Source: Lantana camara
Lineage: Eukaryota > Streptophyta > Magnoliopsida > Lamiales > Verbenaceae
Direction of reading: 5' to 3'
NCBI GenBank assembly: GCA_037501455.1
Contig: CM074865.1
Location: 16,314,501 to 16,378,500, forward strand
DNA length: 64,000 bases
Shown here: one piece after another, positions 11,971 through 23,819 of the stretch
Layout: every line of letters begins with the position of its first letter
How positions within the stretch are numbered: the first letter of the stretch is position 1
The notes under the pieces: generated by a model
The model's input: only the letters and a program-made list of their open reading frames with translations
The model's database searches: none
What the model was told of the DNA's origin: nothing
Made by a program: the position numbers and the translations under genes

Positions 11971-12260
11971 CGCACCTACCAAATGTTCTTGATCTCTTAT
12001 GTTATTGGCTTTCTTCCAATAATATTTTGAATTAGCATTGAGAGTATTACTAAAAAAAATTATAATCTGCAAAAATACTCTTATGAAAAGGTAAAAGCTA
12101 ATTTAGAAATCTATTATTTTCTATACACGTTTTTCTGTAAATATACAATGTGAGGTTTGACATTTAGATCTTGGTTTTGTTTTTCAACGAGGTCCAAATC
12201 TCTTTTGAGATCTGGATCTCTTTGAGTTCTTGATGTGCTTTTTTTTTATCATTTATTTCA

Positions 12261-13629
12261 GGGAAAATTGCATTTTTGGTCCCATTCGATTTAGAGCGTT
12301 GCGATATTAGTCCCATTCATTTCAAAAATCCAAAAAAGGTACCATACTTTAAGAAACTATTGCGATAATAGTCTCATAGTTGCAATAATGGTCTCACACG
12401 TTGCAATAATAGTCTCATCGTTAATTAGATAACGGAACCATTAATTAGGTAACAGAAAATACACGCATATATCATATGCATTCTTTTAAGATTTTTTTTT
12501 ATTGGAAAACTATCTAATTATATTTAAAAAAATACTTATATCCATTATTTTACTAATTTTACTTCGATATATTTATATTTTAATATTAATTAACATGTTA
12601 ATTAATAACACTTATATCGATTCTTCACATATTTGGTGTTTTTAATATTGTTGCTTCACATTTTTATTTTCAAATATTTTGCGGAAAAGTGAAATTAAGA
12701 ATTTAATATATTTATAGGTTTTTTTTAAGTTAAACGATAAAAATTGTATCAATTTCAAATATAATTGTTAGACTAACATGATATGGAAATCGAAAAGTGA
12801 CATTGAGAATTTTAAGGAAAGTATTGTTCAAACATGTATATTTTTTTTGACAAATATATATTTTTAAGTTTAAATCCGGATATTTACAGTGGATTAGATC
12901 ATATGATGCATGGATACGGATACGACACGATACGGCGACGCAATATATTTTTTTTAAATTTAGGACACGACAGAACTATATTATATATAAATTAAATATA
13001 TTTATATTTATTAATTAATTTAAAATAAGATATTTATAAGAGTAATTGATATTACAAATTTAGATAAAATACATTCATATCAAATTTTATATTTAAAGTC
13101 ATTATAAATAACGTTACTACATTTTTCATGTCACGATATTATGAGAAAAATTCAATATAAAATGAAAATAAAAAATTTAAATCAATATAATATATTATTT
13201 AGTAAGTTTATACAATTCTTTATATATATATAATCCTCAAAATATATATTATTATTAACATGTTAATTGATTGTTTTTTTTAAAGAAAAACATGTTAATT
13301 GATATTGAAATGTAATAAATTGAAGTAAATTTAGTAAAATAATTGATATAAGTGTGTTTTTTTAATTATAATTAGATAATTTTCCATTAAAAAAAATGTC
13401 TTAAAAGAATGCATATGATCTATGCTTGTATTTTCTGTTACCTAGTTAATGGTTCCGTTATCTAATTAACGGTGGGACTATTATTGCAACGTGTGGGGCC
13501 ATTATTGCAACTACGGGACTATTATCACAACAGTTTTTTAAAGTATGGTACCTTTTTTGGAATTTTGAAACGAGTGGGACTAATATCGCAACGTTCTAAA
13601 TCGAATGGGACCAAAAATGCAATTTTCCC
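12261..13629. mobile_element. Mutator-like foldback element with about 240-bp TIRs
   Basis: Begins GGGAAAATTGCA and ends TGCAATTTTCCC. The left arm (to about 12495, ending near ATGCATTCTTTTAAG) is repeated in reverse complement at about 13390-13629. It is flanked by a perfect 9-bp duplication TTTATTTCA (12252-12260 and 13630-13638), the Mutator-superfamily size. The 0.9-kb interior is very AT-rich with no transposase frame, so it is non-autonomous. The interior carries a GGATACGG-type segment (about 12910-12950) that recurs near 22170. Confidence 0.9.
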
Positions 13630-13951
13630 TTTATTTCACTTTTTTTTTCTCGTATGAGAGTTGCTTCCCTATCGAATGAGAGTTATTTTAATTTCTTCTT
13701 CTTTCAAAATCTCATCCTTTACTACAGGATGGTTCTCCCGGTGCTGCAAACGACCGCCTCTTTTGTCACTTACACATGGCTGCGTCAAATCAAACGGAGA
13801 CACGCTAGTGTGACTCAATATTTAATAACTAAAAAATCTGCAAGTACTGAGAATCTGGTGGCGGCGTTGGAATTAGGGTTGAGGACTAGGTATTCTTTTA
13901 TATTGGTCGAAAAAGTCCTCTTTTTTGTTGGTTGCATTATCATGGTCTTTA

Positions 13952-14050
13952 CCCGTATTAGATCTAATTTTGAGAAGGTTAGTTTCTGTTTTATTAGACA
14001 TGGAGGAAATATAATTGCCTACAAATCCGTTAGAATTGTGGTCTCGAGCC
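13952..14050 (+). pseudogene. LINE RNase H fragment
   Basis: The frame reads FEKVSFCFIRHGGNIIAYKS, matching the plant LINE-type RNase H segment normally written as F-x-R-R-x-x-N-x-x-A-H-x-x-A. His is replaced by Tyr. Isolated remnant. Confidence 0.5.
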
Positions 14051-14101
14051 TGCGTTATTTTTCTCATTATTTCTTTTTATGTTTTAATTTCAGTTGATTT
14101 A

Positions 14102-14185
14102 GGGAGTGTTTGCAAACTCTAAATTTTTACAACTTCTACTTCTTCTTTTAATTCTGCTTATGCAGTAGAGTTTGCAAACACCCCC
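14102..14185. mobile_element. Very short MITE-like inverted repeat
   Basis: GGGAGTGTTTGCAAACTCTA and TAGAGTTTGCAAACACCCCC form about 20-bp inverted ends around a 45-bp centre. Target duplication not convincing. It could be a minimal hAT-type MITE. Confidence 0.4.
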
Positions 14186-14374
14186 TAGTAAATTTCCCCT
14201 TACGGGTTTACTTTTCAAAAAAAATAAAAATATGAGGTTTGGAGACTCCAAAATTATCAAACTTGTATGCAATCTAAACAATTTATTTCTCAATTTCTAA
14301 CTAAATCAGAATTTTGAAAACAATGGAATTGTGTTTAAAGAAATTTAGTCCAATAGTAGAGAAATTAAAATTAA

Positions 14375-14726
14375 GAGCAAATTGCATTTTTTGGCCCATA
14401 CATACTAATGGGTCATTATCACTTTTGGTCCCATATTTTTTAAAAGTGGTTTTTCTGGTCTCATAGTAAATTTTTTTTGTCAATTTGAGGACTTCCGTCA
14501 AATAATTGACGAAAGTCACTGTTCATCCGTTAAATTGGATGAACAGTAAATTCTATCAATGCATGAGCAGTAACGGATGAACAGTGATTTCCGTCAATTA
14601 TTTGATGGAAGTCCTCAAATTGACAAAAAAAAAAATTACTATGGGACAAAAAAAACCACTTTTGAAAAAGATGGGACCAAAAGTAATAATGGTCCATTAG
14701 TATGAGACCAAAAATGCATTTTGCTC
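14375..14726. mobile_element. 352-bp Mutator-type MITE with perfect 9-bp TSD
   Basis: Ends GAGCAAATTGCATTTT and AAAATGCATTTTGCTC, with inverted arms along almost the whole length (about 170 bp each, including TCCGTCAA). The perfect 9-bp duplication TAAAATTAA lies at 14366-14374 and 14727-14735. No coding capacity. The neighbouring tandem repeat (14773-14878) shows the unoccupied site. Confidence 0.9.
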
Positions 14727-14772
14727 TAAAATTAAATTGAAAAGGAACACAGATTTGTTTATAAAGAATTGT

Positions 14773-14878
14773 GAAAACAACAAAATTATGTTTTAAGAAA
14801 TTATTAATTGGAATAATTGAGAAAATTAAATTAAATTGAAAAAGAATATAGATTTGTTTTTAAAGATTTACGGCAACT
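14773..14878. repeat. Second copy of a short tandem repeat (empty MITE site)
   Basis: Matches the sequence flanking the MITE (14312-14374 joined to 14736-14772) in the same order: GTGAAAACAA, AAGAAATT, GAGAAAATTAAATTAAATTG, ACAGATTTG-like. It therefore preserves the pre-insertion state of the MITE target. Confidence 0.65.
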
Positions 14879-15617
14879 AACAATTCACAATTCTATTTTA
14901 GATGGGTCCTAGGGCAAAATTGAAAAGAAATTGTTATTTATCGAGAGTTTTATTTTTTTTTAAATAAGATTTTGCTCTAGAAGTATTTAATATCCTATGT
15001 GCACATATCCAAAAAGAATTGAAGTTTATTTTTAAAAAAATTTAAAAAAAAACTAAAGATCATACCTAATTAATTTTGAAGACGAAGAAACTGAGAAAAC
15101 TGAAGAAAAATTGATGACGAAGAAAGGAGAAAAAAGAGGAAGAGAAAGAATGATATTAGTTTTTTAGATTTAGGGAAAATTGAGAAAGAATGATATTAGT
15201 TTTATTAAATTTAAGGGATAATTACGTCAAAATAAATTAAAAATTGATTCCCAATAGATTAGGAATCGATATAACCATCGGAGTGGGAGGAATGGATAAC
15301 ACCTTGTTTAAAGGAATGAGCATTCCTAATGGAATGAGGTTCCTAAACTCAAAATATATCAATCACGTGTTTAGGGATGAACTTAGTAATCGTCATTCCA
15401 TTACTACTTATTCCATCATATCAATCATGCCGTAAGAGATGGAAAGATTCTCTACACCTCAAATTTTTATTTGAAATTTAGTTGTACACTTAGCAAAATT
15501 CTAATGGTGTAGCAAGAAACAAAAATAGTAGGAAATCTGCTCCAATTAAAAATATTCTGTGTGACGCCCGAGCGTAGAGCCACCACATCTCCTACACCAT
15601 TGCCCAAGTAAATAGTT
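14879..15617. other. AT-rich spacer
   Basis: Purine-rich tract at about 15080-15170 and a low-copy-looking stretch at 15244-15435 whose open frame has no recognisable domain. No supported gene. Confidence 0.4.
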
Positions 15618-16411
15618 AGAACTTAATGACGACTCTATGCTGGTAAGAAATGATCTTGCTTCTTTAAAATTCCTTAGTTGATTTGACATCTCCCCTTTTT
15701 CTTGTCTATTTCCTTTTTAGTTTTTGGCAATCGGTGGTTTTCCCTCCGAAATCCCTAACGAAAGCCTCAGCCATCTAAGTCATCTAATTTGCCATGTTCC
15801 ATTCGAAGAATCAACTGTAGGCGAATGTGTTGTTAGTTTGATTGTAAGATCCACCAATTTGCAGTATCTTCATATTTCAGTAAGCAATTTGAGTACTTTA
15901 TCAATCATTTTTCTTCATATGCCTTTTTCCTTCATTGCTCTGTTTTAAGGACCTTGATCTTTTCATCCCCTTGCAGGCATGCACCGAGATCTATGGCGAC
16001 GATACCTATTCTATTGAATATCTGCAGAAGCAACAGAAGTTAAAACATAGTCAGTGTCACCTGAAACATGTGAAGTTTGATAACTTCTCAGGACTATGGT
16101 CTGAGATGGAATTTCTTAAGCTGATTTTGTGGGCTGCAACATCACTTGTGACCCTGGAATTGAAACTCCGTCTAAAACGTCCAACTGAAGACGAATATAT
16201 GATGTTTACTAGTTTGGAGCAACAGTAGTTAAAACATAGTCTGTATCACCTCAAACATGTGAAGATTGATTATTTCTCAGGAGTGAAACCTGAGATGGAA
16301 TTTGTTAAGCTGATTTTGTCGGCTGCAACATCACTGGTAACACTCGAATTGAAACTCCGTCCTAACTTAGAAGGTCTAACTAAAAAAGAATCCAAGATGT
16401 CTAGAAGATTG
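15618..16411 (+). pseudogene. F-box/FBD pseudogene copy A, exons 2-3 with duplicated FBD
   Basis: Begins inside the end of exon 1 (CTCTATGCTG then GTAAG at about 15642), so the F-box and most LRRs are missing. Exon 2 (15721-15879) is 159 nt, as in the intact genes, and exon 3 starts at 15977 after TTGCAG. Exon 3 holds an FBD block (SEMEFLKLIL-like) and ends at a TAG (16226-16228) where the intact genes have AAG. In the same frame the FBD segment is repeated (16229-16400, KPEMEFVKLILSAATSL), so the exon underwent an internal duplication before the stop arose. At about 16412 it jumps to exon-1 sequence of copy B. No start codon in context; not expected to be functional. Confidence 0.85.
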
Positions 16412-17424
16412 TTGGCATGCATATTGGTAGACTTGTCGAACTTGATCTTCGCTGGGTCTTGATTGAGCATGCAGAATTGAGTACACTCATCTCCAAATGT
16501 CCGTTGCTTGAGCATTTAAGTCTAGAGGGTGACATGTTTCCATGCCTAACTATTGATGCCCCTAATCTCAAATCCTTCTGCCTCGATGTGAACTCCGAAA
16601 TCCCGTGTGTGTGTTTGAAGAATACATCATTCCTCGAGGAAGTTTCAATTTCTACTATTATCACAGAAGTCAAAGAAGAAATCTCTGAGGGCTCGCAGAT
16701 TAACATGTTCGAGTTAATTTGTCAGCTATTATCTGTTAAAATTTGACACTTGATAATGACTCTATGCTGGTAAGAAATGATTTTGCTAAAATTACTTGGT
16801 TTATGAAACAACTCACCTTTTTCTTGTCTATTTTCTTTACAGTGCCTGCCAAAAAATGTGGTGCCCCTCGAGATCCTAACAAAAGCCTCAGCCAACTAAA
16901 TCGTCTAATATGTGATGTTTCGTTTCAAGAACTAAGTTCAGTCAGTTTTGTTGTTTGCTTGATCAGAAGAACCAATAATTTGATGTCTTTTGAAATTAGT
17001 GTAAGTAATTGGAGTATGTTATCATTCATTCTGATTGCTTCATTTATGGACTGTATTGATCCCTTCATCCTGTTGCTTGCAAGCATGTACCGATATCGAA
17101 GATGACATGGTCCCTTCTACTGAATATTTGAAGGATCAACAGAAGTTAGAACATAATCTCTGTAACCTCAGACATGTGAAGATTTTTAACTTTGCAGGTG
17201 CCGAACCAGAGATGGAATTTGTTAAGCTCATTTTGTCGGCTGCAACATCACTCGTGAAACTGGAATTGGAATTGCATGATTATGTAGAAGTTGGAACTGA
17301 AAAAGGATATAGTTTGATTAGAGAATTGGCAAAATTCCGCAGGGCCGATTTCAAAGTCAAAATCGTTATTGAGGATGGTTGTGATATTATTTGCCTAAGA
17401 CGGATACGAGTTGCAAAATATTAG
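16412..17424 (+). pseudogene. F-box/FBD pseudogene copy B, lacking the F-box
   Basis: Contains the LRR half of exon 1 (about 16412-16769: GRLVELDLRWVLIE, CPLLEHLSLEG), exon 2 (16843-17000) and exon 3 (17083-17424, FBD motif EPEMEFVKLIL). Three lesions are visible against the 25.9 kb gene: a 1-nt loss near 16743 in exon 1; a 1-nt loss in exon 2 near 16880 (158 instead of 159 nt); and a change of the exon-3 acceptor from TTGCAG-G to TTGCAA-G (about 17082), which moves the only nearby AG by one base. The F-box is absent. It joins copy A without spacer, so the locus formed by unequal recombination between tandem copies. Confidence 0.88.
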
Positions 17425-17429
17425 GTGAG

Positions 17430-19169
17430 AAGTTGTGTATCTACTGTTTTAGTATCTGCTCGTTATGAGATTGTATAATTATAATTTATACCTAAACGAA
17501 TTTTAAAAATTATAAAGTTTTTCATTCCATTAGGCTGTCTTTACTTCAGTTGGAAAGAGGAGTTAGGTTATCTAAATCCCTCTTTTTGTCTTTCCAATCC
17601 TTCACTTCAAAAGTTGCAATTATGCCTCTTAACCCTGTGGCCCGAGTCAACTCATGTAATGAATTGGATAAATAATTTTTATTTTTTGGCCTTATTAAAT
17701 AAACCAATGACAAAGGGTAACTTGATTTTACAATTATGTCCTGGTTTACTTCAATCAAATTACCATTTTGTCCTTAGTTATTGACTTCATAAAAAAATTT
17801 CACCCCAAATTCCAGCACATTCGTCTCTCTCTCTCTCTACATGTAACTATTACCCACTCTTTACATATATTACTGAACAAGCTCTGCCCATCCCTCTGCG
17901 TAGTGATGATGAAGGGCGTGCACAATTAAACTGTGAAGAATCTTGATTTTATGTTTCCAAATTCAAGAAAATCGTGATTGATACAATTGATTAAAGGGTT
18001 CATTTTTCAAGACATTGATCTAAGTTCGAATCCTAATATATAAAAAAAAAAGTTTCAAGAAAAGTATATATATTTTTATTGATTGTCAAATAGTACGAAC
18101 GCCTTATTTTAATTTATGTGCCCTTTGAAGGGAGCTCAGAAAATGGTTCATGGGGAACACCGCGGCAGTGGCGACGAGGACTAAGCGGTTTTGGTCGCCG
18201 GGCACGGCAACGGAGGAAGTGTTGTTGGTAAACAAAGGGGATTCTCCTTTGCAGATAGATTTCACCATGTACAGAAAGGTCAAGCTTTTGGGCAATATAT
18301 AAGAATACATATAATTGTAATCGGGCAATAATTTTATGTGAAATGATTTATTAAAAATATAATTTAATGGCTTTAATTTCCAACACAAATTGTTGATTAT
18401 TATTGGTTTCAGCATACACACAGATTTTGAGGCAAGGGGCAACACCGTAAAAATACAGTAAACTGATGGGCTGCAACATGTCAAGTAAAAAAGGACACGC
18501 TTTTGGGCAATATAACCAAAATGCTTAACAAGTGAAGTAAAATGAGTGACAGATAATATCAATCTAGACCAAAAATTCGTCGTTCATAATCTGGTTTTCA
18601 ATGAATTGCCTATAAGTGAAGTAAAACGACCTTAGGGTTTAGTTGATTTTATTAGTAAATTAATAATTTTACATACAACTTAAATTTTTTAAAAATTTAA
18701 AAATAAAAAAACCACAAAAGATATTTATTTGTTAAATATTCAAATTAAATATAATTATAAAATTACTTAAACACTGAATTAATTTTTCTAGATATTTTAA
18801 TTTTAGTTTTAAAATTTTAAATTAAGGGTATAAAAATCATTTTGTCCATTAATTAACCTAAATTCCAAAGAAATGAGATTATAGGTAATTTTTATAACTT
18901 ATAGAGGTAAAATTTGTAATATTTTCATCTAAGTGGGTATAAGTTGTTATTATATATAATCTCGTAGGATTATAGATGTAAAAAACCCTTAATACTATTT
19001 ATATTTAGTTAATTATATTCAATTTTTTTAAAAGGAAGGGTTTTGAAGGAGTTGATTTAATTTATTGCAAATAAAAAACAAGAAAGTTAATAAAAATAGG
19101 AATATCAAAAGGTCCAATGTATGTCGAAGTTATGAGGGATCATATTCATACCATGTCTAACAGACTAAA
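17430..19169. other. AT-rich spacer, no supported gene
   Basis: Contains a (CT)n run near 17824. A 152-codon minus-strand frame at 18104-18562 has no recognised domain and unbiased composition; I do not call it. Confidence 0.45.
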
Positions 19170-20335
19170 ACGGACAACTAAGTAACCGGGAACACAAATG
19201 TTTTATGTCATTGATAATATTACCCAAATAAGAAAGATTAGGCCCAGACTTCGTAACTTTTGGTTGGTCACTTGCATGTTTGGCCTTCAAAGATAACTTT
19301 ATTCCATCCGAAATCTCTAGCCAAACAAATTGTCGACGAAGTTGCAAGAGTCTCCGCCACAGCCAAATCCAAAGTATGAAATTTTCAATCCATCTCCCAC
19401 GCAATGCGATTACCATTCAAATCTCCCACAACCACACCTATCCCAATTGCGTTTGTCTTCTCTAAAAACTGACTCATCAAAGTTTAGTTTAATCCACCTT
19501 GACCTAGGACATGGGTTTTCCCATTTTTGTATGATCCTCCCACCAAGATGAACAGGAGCTTCGCTGTCGACATTTGGAATGGGATTCGGATAAGCCATAG
19601 TGAGGGCCACAATCTCGTGAGGTTGCCTAATTATACCTCCATGCGCCTCTTGTTTCTTTTCGTGATCTCTGTTCTTACTATCATTCAGAATATGTCATGG
19701 CCTTTCTCATAGGGTTTCAACTTTCATGAGTCATATGCTATGATTCCTAGTCCAATTTTTCCAAATAACACAATTTTTCTCTCCAACATCTTCTCGTTTT
19801 GGATTATAACACACAACAATATCCATAATAACGTGATGACCTTCCCTCCTTCATCTATATGGAGCCTATCTAGCGCATCGCAAAGTCCTTAAAGCATATT
19901 GTCTGCAAGCTTGCCGACAAGTCCCCAAGGCAGGTTTGCGAGGGCCCACAAAACAAGAGCATGGGTCATATATATCTTTGCCTGCTTTCCCACAATTGAT
20001 GCAAACGTTGTCCAGAGAGCAATGTCGCCGAAGAAGGGTGCTTGTCCCAAAATATGTGATTCTTGAAACTTGGTGAAGAGCCTGCGGCTTCCGACTATGC
20101 AAGTTTCATAGTCAATGATAAAGTGCCTTTAACGAAAAAACACCCATCGTTAGTGAAATGCCAAATCATAGTATCTCTCCAAAGTCCAAACTGCAACCAT
20201 TAAGCATAAAAGAGAAAATAGTAGAGACACACATCATAATAGTGCGGACAAAGGGTTTCAGAAAACCTAATCGATCCATCACGGGTTTTAGAAACTGCCA
20301 TTTAATCCGATCATAATTTTGCTCAAGTCAAGCTT
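19170..20335 (-). pseudogene. L1-type LINE ORF2 fragment (RT, zf-RVT, RNase H)
   Basis: Read on the minus strand from 20335: an RT scrap (KLDLSK, then frame-shifted residues resembling AYDRIEW and LGFLKPFVRTIMMCVSTIFS); then, after a deletion, WRDTMIWHF and a zinc-finger-like VCINCGKAGKDI (zf-RVT); then RSRWIKLNFDESVF, the start of the LINE RNase H; and AETLATSSTICLARDFGWNK further on. Multiple frame changes and stops. Order and strand are those of a plant L1 ORF2, internally deleted and decayed. Confidence 0.75.
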
Positions 20336-20339
20336 AAAT

Positions 20340-21539
20340 TAAGAGCAAAACACTCATCTTTCCCCTCGTTTAATTTAATACTAATAATTTCACACACTCA
20401 AAATTTTAAAAAATATTACTATTTTTAATATAATTTAATAATTATGACAAAATAAATAAATAAATAACATAAGATAATATCGTATTAATAAAAATATCAA
20501 CTAAAATAAAATTAAAAATATGGAGGGAAAAAAGTAAAATTTATATAGAAAAAGAAAAGAACAAGAATTTATATGGGCCAAAGAAAAGAGAATTTTAGCA
20601 ATAAGTAAAGAATTTATACGTGATTGTGAGCCGTTAGTCCTTTATATAAGGGGAATTATTTAAAAAAATTATAATAAGTAACAATAAAATAAAATAAAAT
20701 AAAAATAAATGGATAATGAAGGACATCAAATTTGATTCTTTCACTTAATATAATCTTATAGATAATGGTTAAGTTCTAAAGCAACTGAAATATTGTTGGT
20801 AATTAAACTGTTACAAATAAAGATAGATTGCTACTCAGAAATAAGCTTATGAGTTATGATCCATAGGTTTTAGCGGATTAGAAAGCACTTTGGAAGCAAT
20901 TTTGTAAACCACCTTATACAAGTAACTTTACAGGTCTAACGTGATTCCCCAAAACTCAGATTATTGAATAAGATTTTTCCCTTGGCCATCTTCATCTTCT
21001 TCGCGAAGCTCTTCCCCAAAACCCAATTCTGGGTTATCAAAATTCTTTCATGGTATGGAGAGCAAAGATTGATCCTTTTGATAGGTGAGATTAATTTTTG
21101 TAACTGAATTTGAATTAATTTACATTGAGCTTTTTAATTTAGATTAGGTATGATTAATTTACTGTTTGATATGAGAAAATAACTTTTTTTGTTTGAGAAA
21201 AAATTGAGAAAAAGAAGGGGAGTAGTTCGTCAAAACACAGACTAGAGATTCACGCACTTGGCCCGGCCAAAAATCTGTAATCTCTAATAACTAACAGAAA
21301 AGAAAATTAAGTGATATTAAAACCGATAAAATAGCCTAATCTCACCTATCTAACACTTTCTATAATTCTTCACAAAGTATCTTTGAGAATTTGATAAAAT
21401 CAACGAATGAAGATGGCGATAGACAACATGGACTTGCAGAGATGAGCTAGGATTCTTCAATTCAACACTTCCCTAACAATTGGCGGTGATGATTGTTCAG
21501 ACAAAGTCTGTTTAATTATTTGATCATGTTGAGGCTCAT
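20340..21539. other. AT-rich spacer with a possible copia LTR end
   Basis: No gene seen. TGGTATGGAGAGC at 21051-21063 resembles the initiator-Met-tRNA primer-binding site of copia elements and may mark an LTR border just upstream. Confidence 0.35.
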
Positions 21540-21855
21540 CAGGATCTCCAGGGGGTATACGAAGCACTGTTTCTTTTTCACTGTTATTTTGAAATGGAAA
21601 AACTCATTCATGAAGCTAACATCATCAATTTATGAGACTCTGAATCATAAATCATAATATATGTCTCCTTTTGTCCCATCGAATAACCAAGAAAAATGCT
21701 TTGTAGCTCTTGCATCAAATTTAGATTTTAGATTTGTGGGGAAAAATATTTGTGGCATAGTACAAACAACCAAACACCTTTACTAATGAATAATCAGGAG
21801 ATTTTCTATATAGAATTTCATGAGGGGTTTTGCATTTGGTGATTAGATTCTTAAG
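21540..21855 (-). pseudogene. Copia polyprotein fragment (integrase C-terminal/linker)
   Basis: The minus strand reads TPHEILYRKSPDYSLVKVFG then CLYYATN, the typical copia block at the end of the integrase core (SPYE-L-L, L-RVFGCLCY), followed by a proline-containing linker (VLRIPPGDPDEP). One frameshift near 21690. Isolated remnant. Confidence 0.7.
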
Positions 21856-22644
21856 TGTATAATTTACTTTATAAGAACTAGTTTGAGAATATTATTATAA
21901 ATATATAACACTTGACTAAATCAAATTTATAAATAAAAATAGAAAAAATTAAAAGAAACAAGAGTCAGGAAGGCAAAGAAAAAAGAATTATTAAAGAAAC
22001 GGAACAAGAAAGCAAAGGAAAAAGTGGCTCTTAGAGTAAAAAATTCTAATGCACAGACATTTCGTTTCTTCATCTCATGCAGTGTCAAATATTTATCGAA
22101 TATGGACATGGACTCAAACATCACACAACACGGTAAAAATTATCTTAAAAAATAAAATAAAATCTTACATGGCTCGGATACGGCACGAATACAAAAAATT
22201 AAAAAATATATATTTATCTTATATTTTTTTTTTCTAAATTTGAGAATTATAATATAATTTTAGAAAAAAAAAATAAATTTAGTAAAACCTGTACTATATT
22301 AATTAAATATTTTTATATTTATATTTATTTTAATTTTAATATTTTCCTCATAATATCATAATACACAAATGTAATAATGTTATTCGTAATGAATTTATAT
22401 ATGACTATATTTTATTTAAATTTATAATATTGAATAGTATTATGCGTTTAAAAAAAAAGTCTTATGAATATTTTATTTTAAATTACTTAATAATATAGAA
22501 TATATTTATTTATATATAATATAGTTTTGTCGAAGTTGTTTCCTATCCTAAAGTTTTTTTTTTTTTTAAAGCCAAACCCCTCAAAGGGAGATATTATTGA
22601 AGATCAAGAAGAACAATAATAAAAATACAAAGAATAACAGAAAA

Positions 22645-22900
22645 ATTAACGCAGGACGAAGCCGCAATTCCAATAAATTTGTGAGCTATTATATTAGCCT
22701 CACGTCTAGTAAAAGAAACAAACTCCTTGAAGTTGAAAATCCGATCTGGGTGAAGTTCCGCAGTCAGTTTCGCAGCCCCCTTTTCTCGGGATTGAGAAGA
22801 ACAGATTAATTGGCCTACAGTAGATAACTCGGCCAAAAATTTTCTCGGAGAATCATATAAAATAATAAAAAAACTAACTAAACTTCCATACGGAAGAGAT
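22645..22900 (-). pseudogene. LINE RNase H fragment
   Basis: The minus strand gives EFVSFTRREANIIAHKFIG preceded by SQSREKGAAKLTAELHPDRI. REAN-x-x-AH is the hallmark of the plant LINE-associated RNase H. No RT attached. Remnant. Confidence 0.6.
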
Positions 22901-23149
22901 AAAACTTTCATTCGAAAGACTTAAAAGAAAACATAACGTAAAAGGAAGAAAGACGCAAACCGTCGATTGCAACGGATTTCGATGGAACAAATCTGAGAAG
23001 CTGACAGTAGAATAGAAATGAGTCAGTCCGCCGATGGAGCAATGATAGAATTCTCCACCGCGTGATCGAAACTTCAATCGATAACTTTGTCTTGAGTTTC
23101 TATCCTAAAGTTTTTAAAAATCTTATATCATATCGTGTCATATTCATTT

Positions 23150-23495
23150 TAGTTTGTTTGTATTTATGCCTTACATACCGAAAAAAGTAAATTAGGGGCT
23201 GGTTTACTTCGAAAGGAAAAGGCTAATCTCAGCTTTACTTACAAGGCATATAGCCTTAACCCGGAGCCCTGCGTTTGACAGGGAATAAGCATGCCTAAAT
23301 AGTCCCTTTCTGAAGTTGCTGCTGATTCACCAAAATTCATGGAGAGGCATGTTATTACCTTTTTGTCCTGTCCTTTTGCCGCATCATTCCCTAAAAAATT
23401 TTCCCCTCTCCGTTGTGCACTTATGCTCCTAAAACGAGGACAAGGGCAATAATGGAAAACCTGTTGCTTAGCCTGATGTAATCGAAAAGAATCCC
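23150..23495. repeat. Direct repeat R1
   Basis: About 340 bp matching 23820-23839 plus 24694-25020 in the same orientation. Shared blocks include AGTAAATTAGGGG, TTAACCCGGAGCCC, TTTGACAGGGAAT, GGCATGTTATTACCTTT and GAGGACAAGGGCAATAATGG. R1 is uninterrupted. Confidence 0.8.
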
Positions 23496-23819
23496 AAGAG
23501 TTTGGTCAAATGGAGCTGTGATAGGATTTTTTTTTTTTTTTTTTTGACTGAGGGCGTGATAGGATTTGATTCTAATAAGGTCGTATGTTCAAATTTTCTT
23601 ATCGCCATGGGTGAAACCTTTATAAGTGCTCATTAAACTGAATGCATTACTTTAGATTGGAGCGTCATCCCATTAATCTAAAATTTTAGTGATAATAAAT
23701 AAATAAATAAATAAAGAAGGAAAAATAAAAGGGCTATATTATATTAATCTAACGCGTTTACTCACAAATGGGCTGTGATCCAAGTGTGCTAAAAATGAGG
23801 TGTATCAGTTCGTGTTAAC

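Noticed and set aside
15244..15435. 63-codon frame
   Set aside because: No domain; the sequence looks like a dispersed repeat with GGAATG words rather than a gene.
18104..18562. 152-codon minus-strand open frame
   Set aside because: No recognisable domain, no splice or promoter context and an AT-driven composition; coding not supported.
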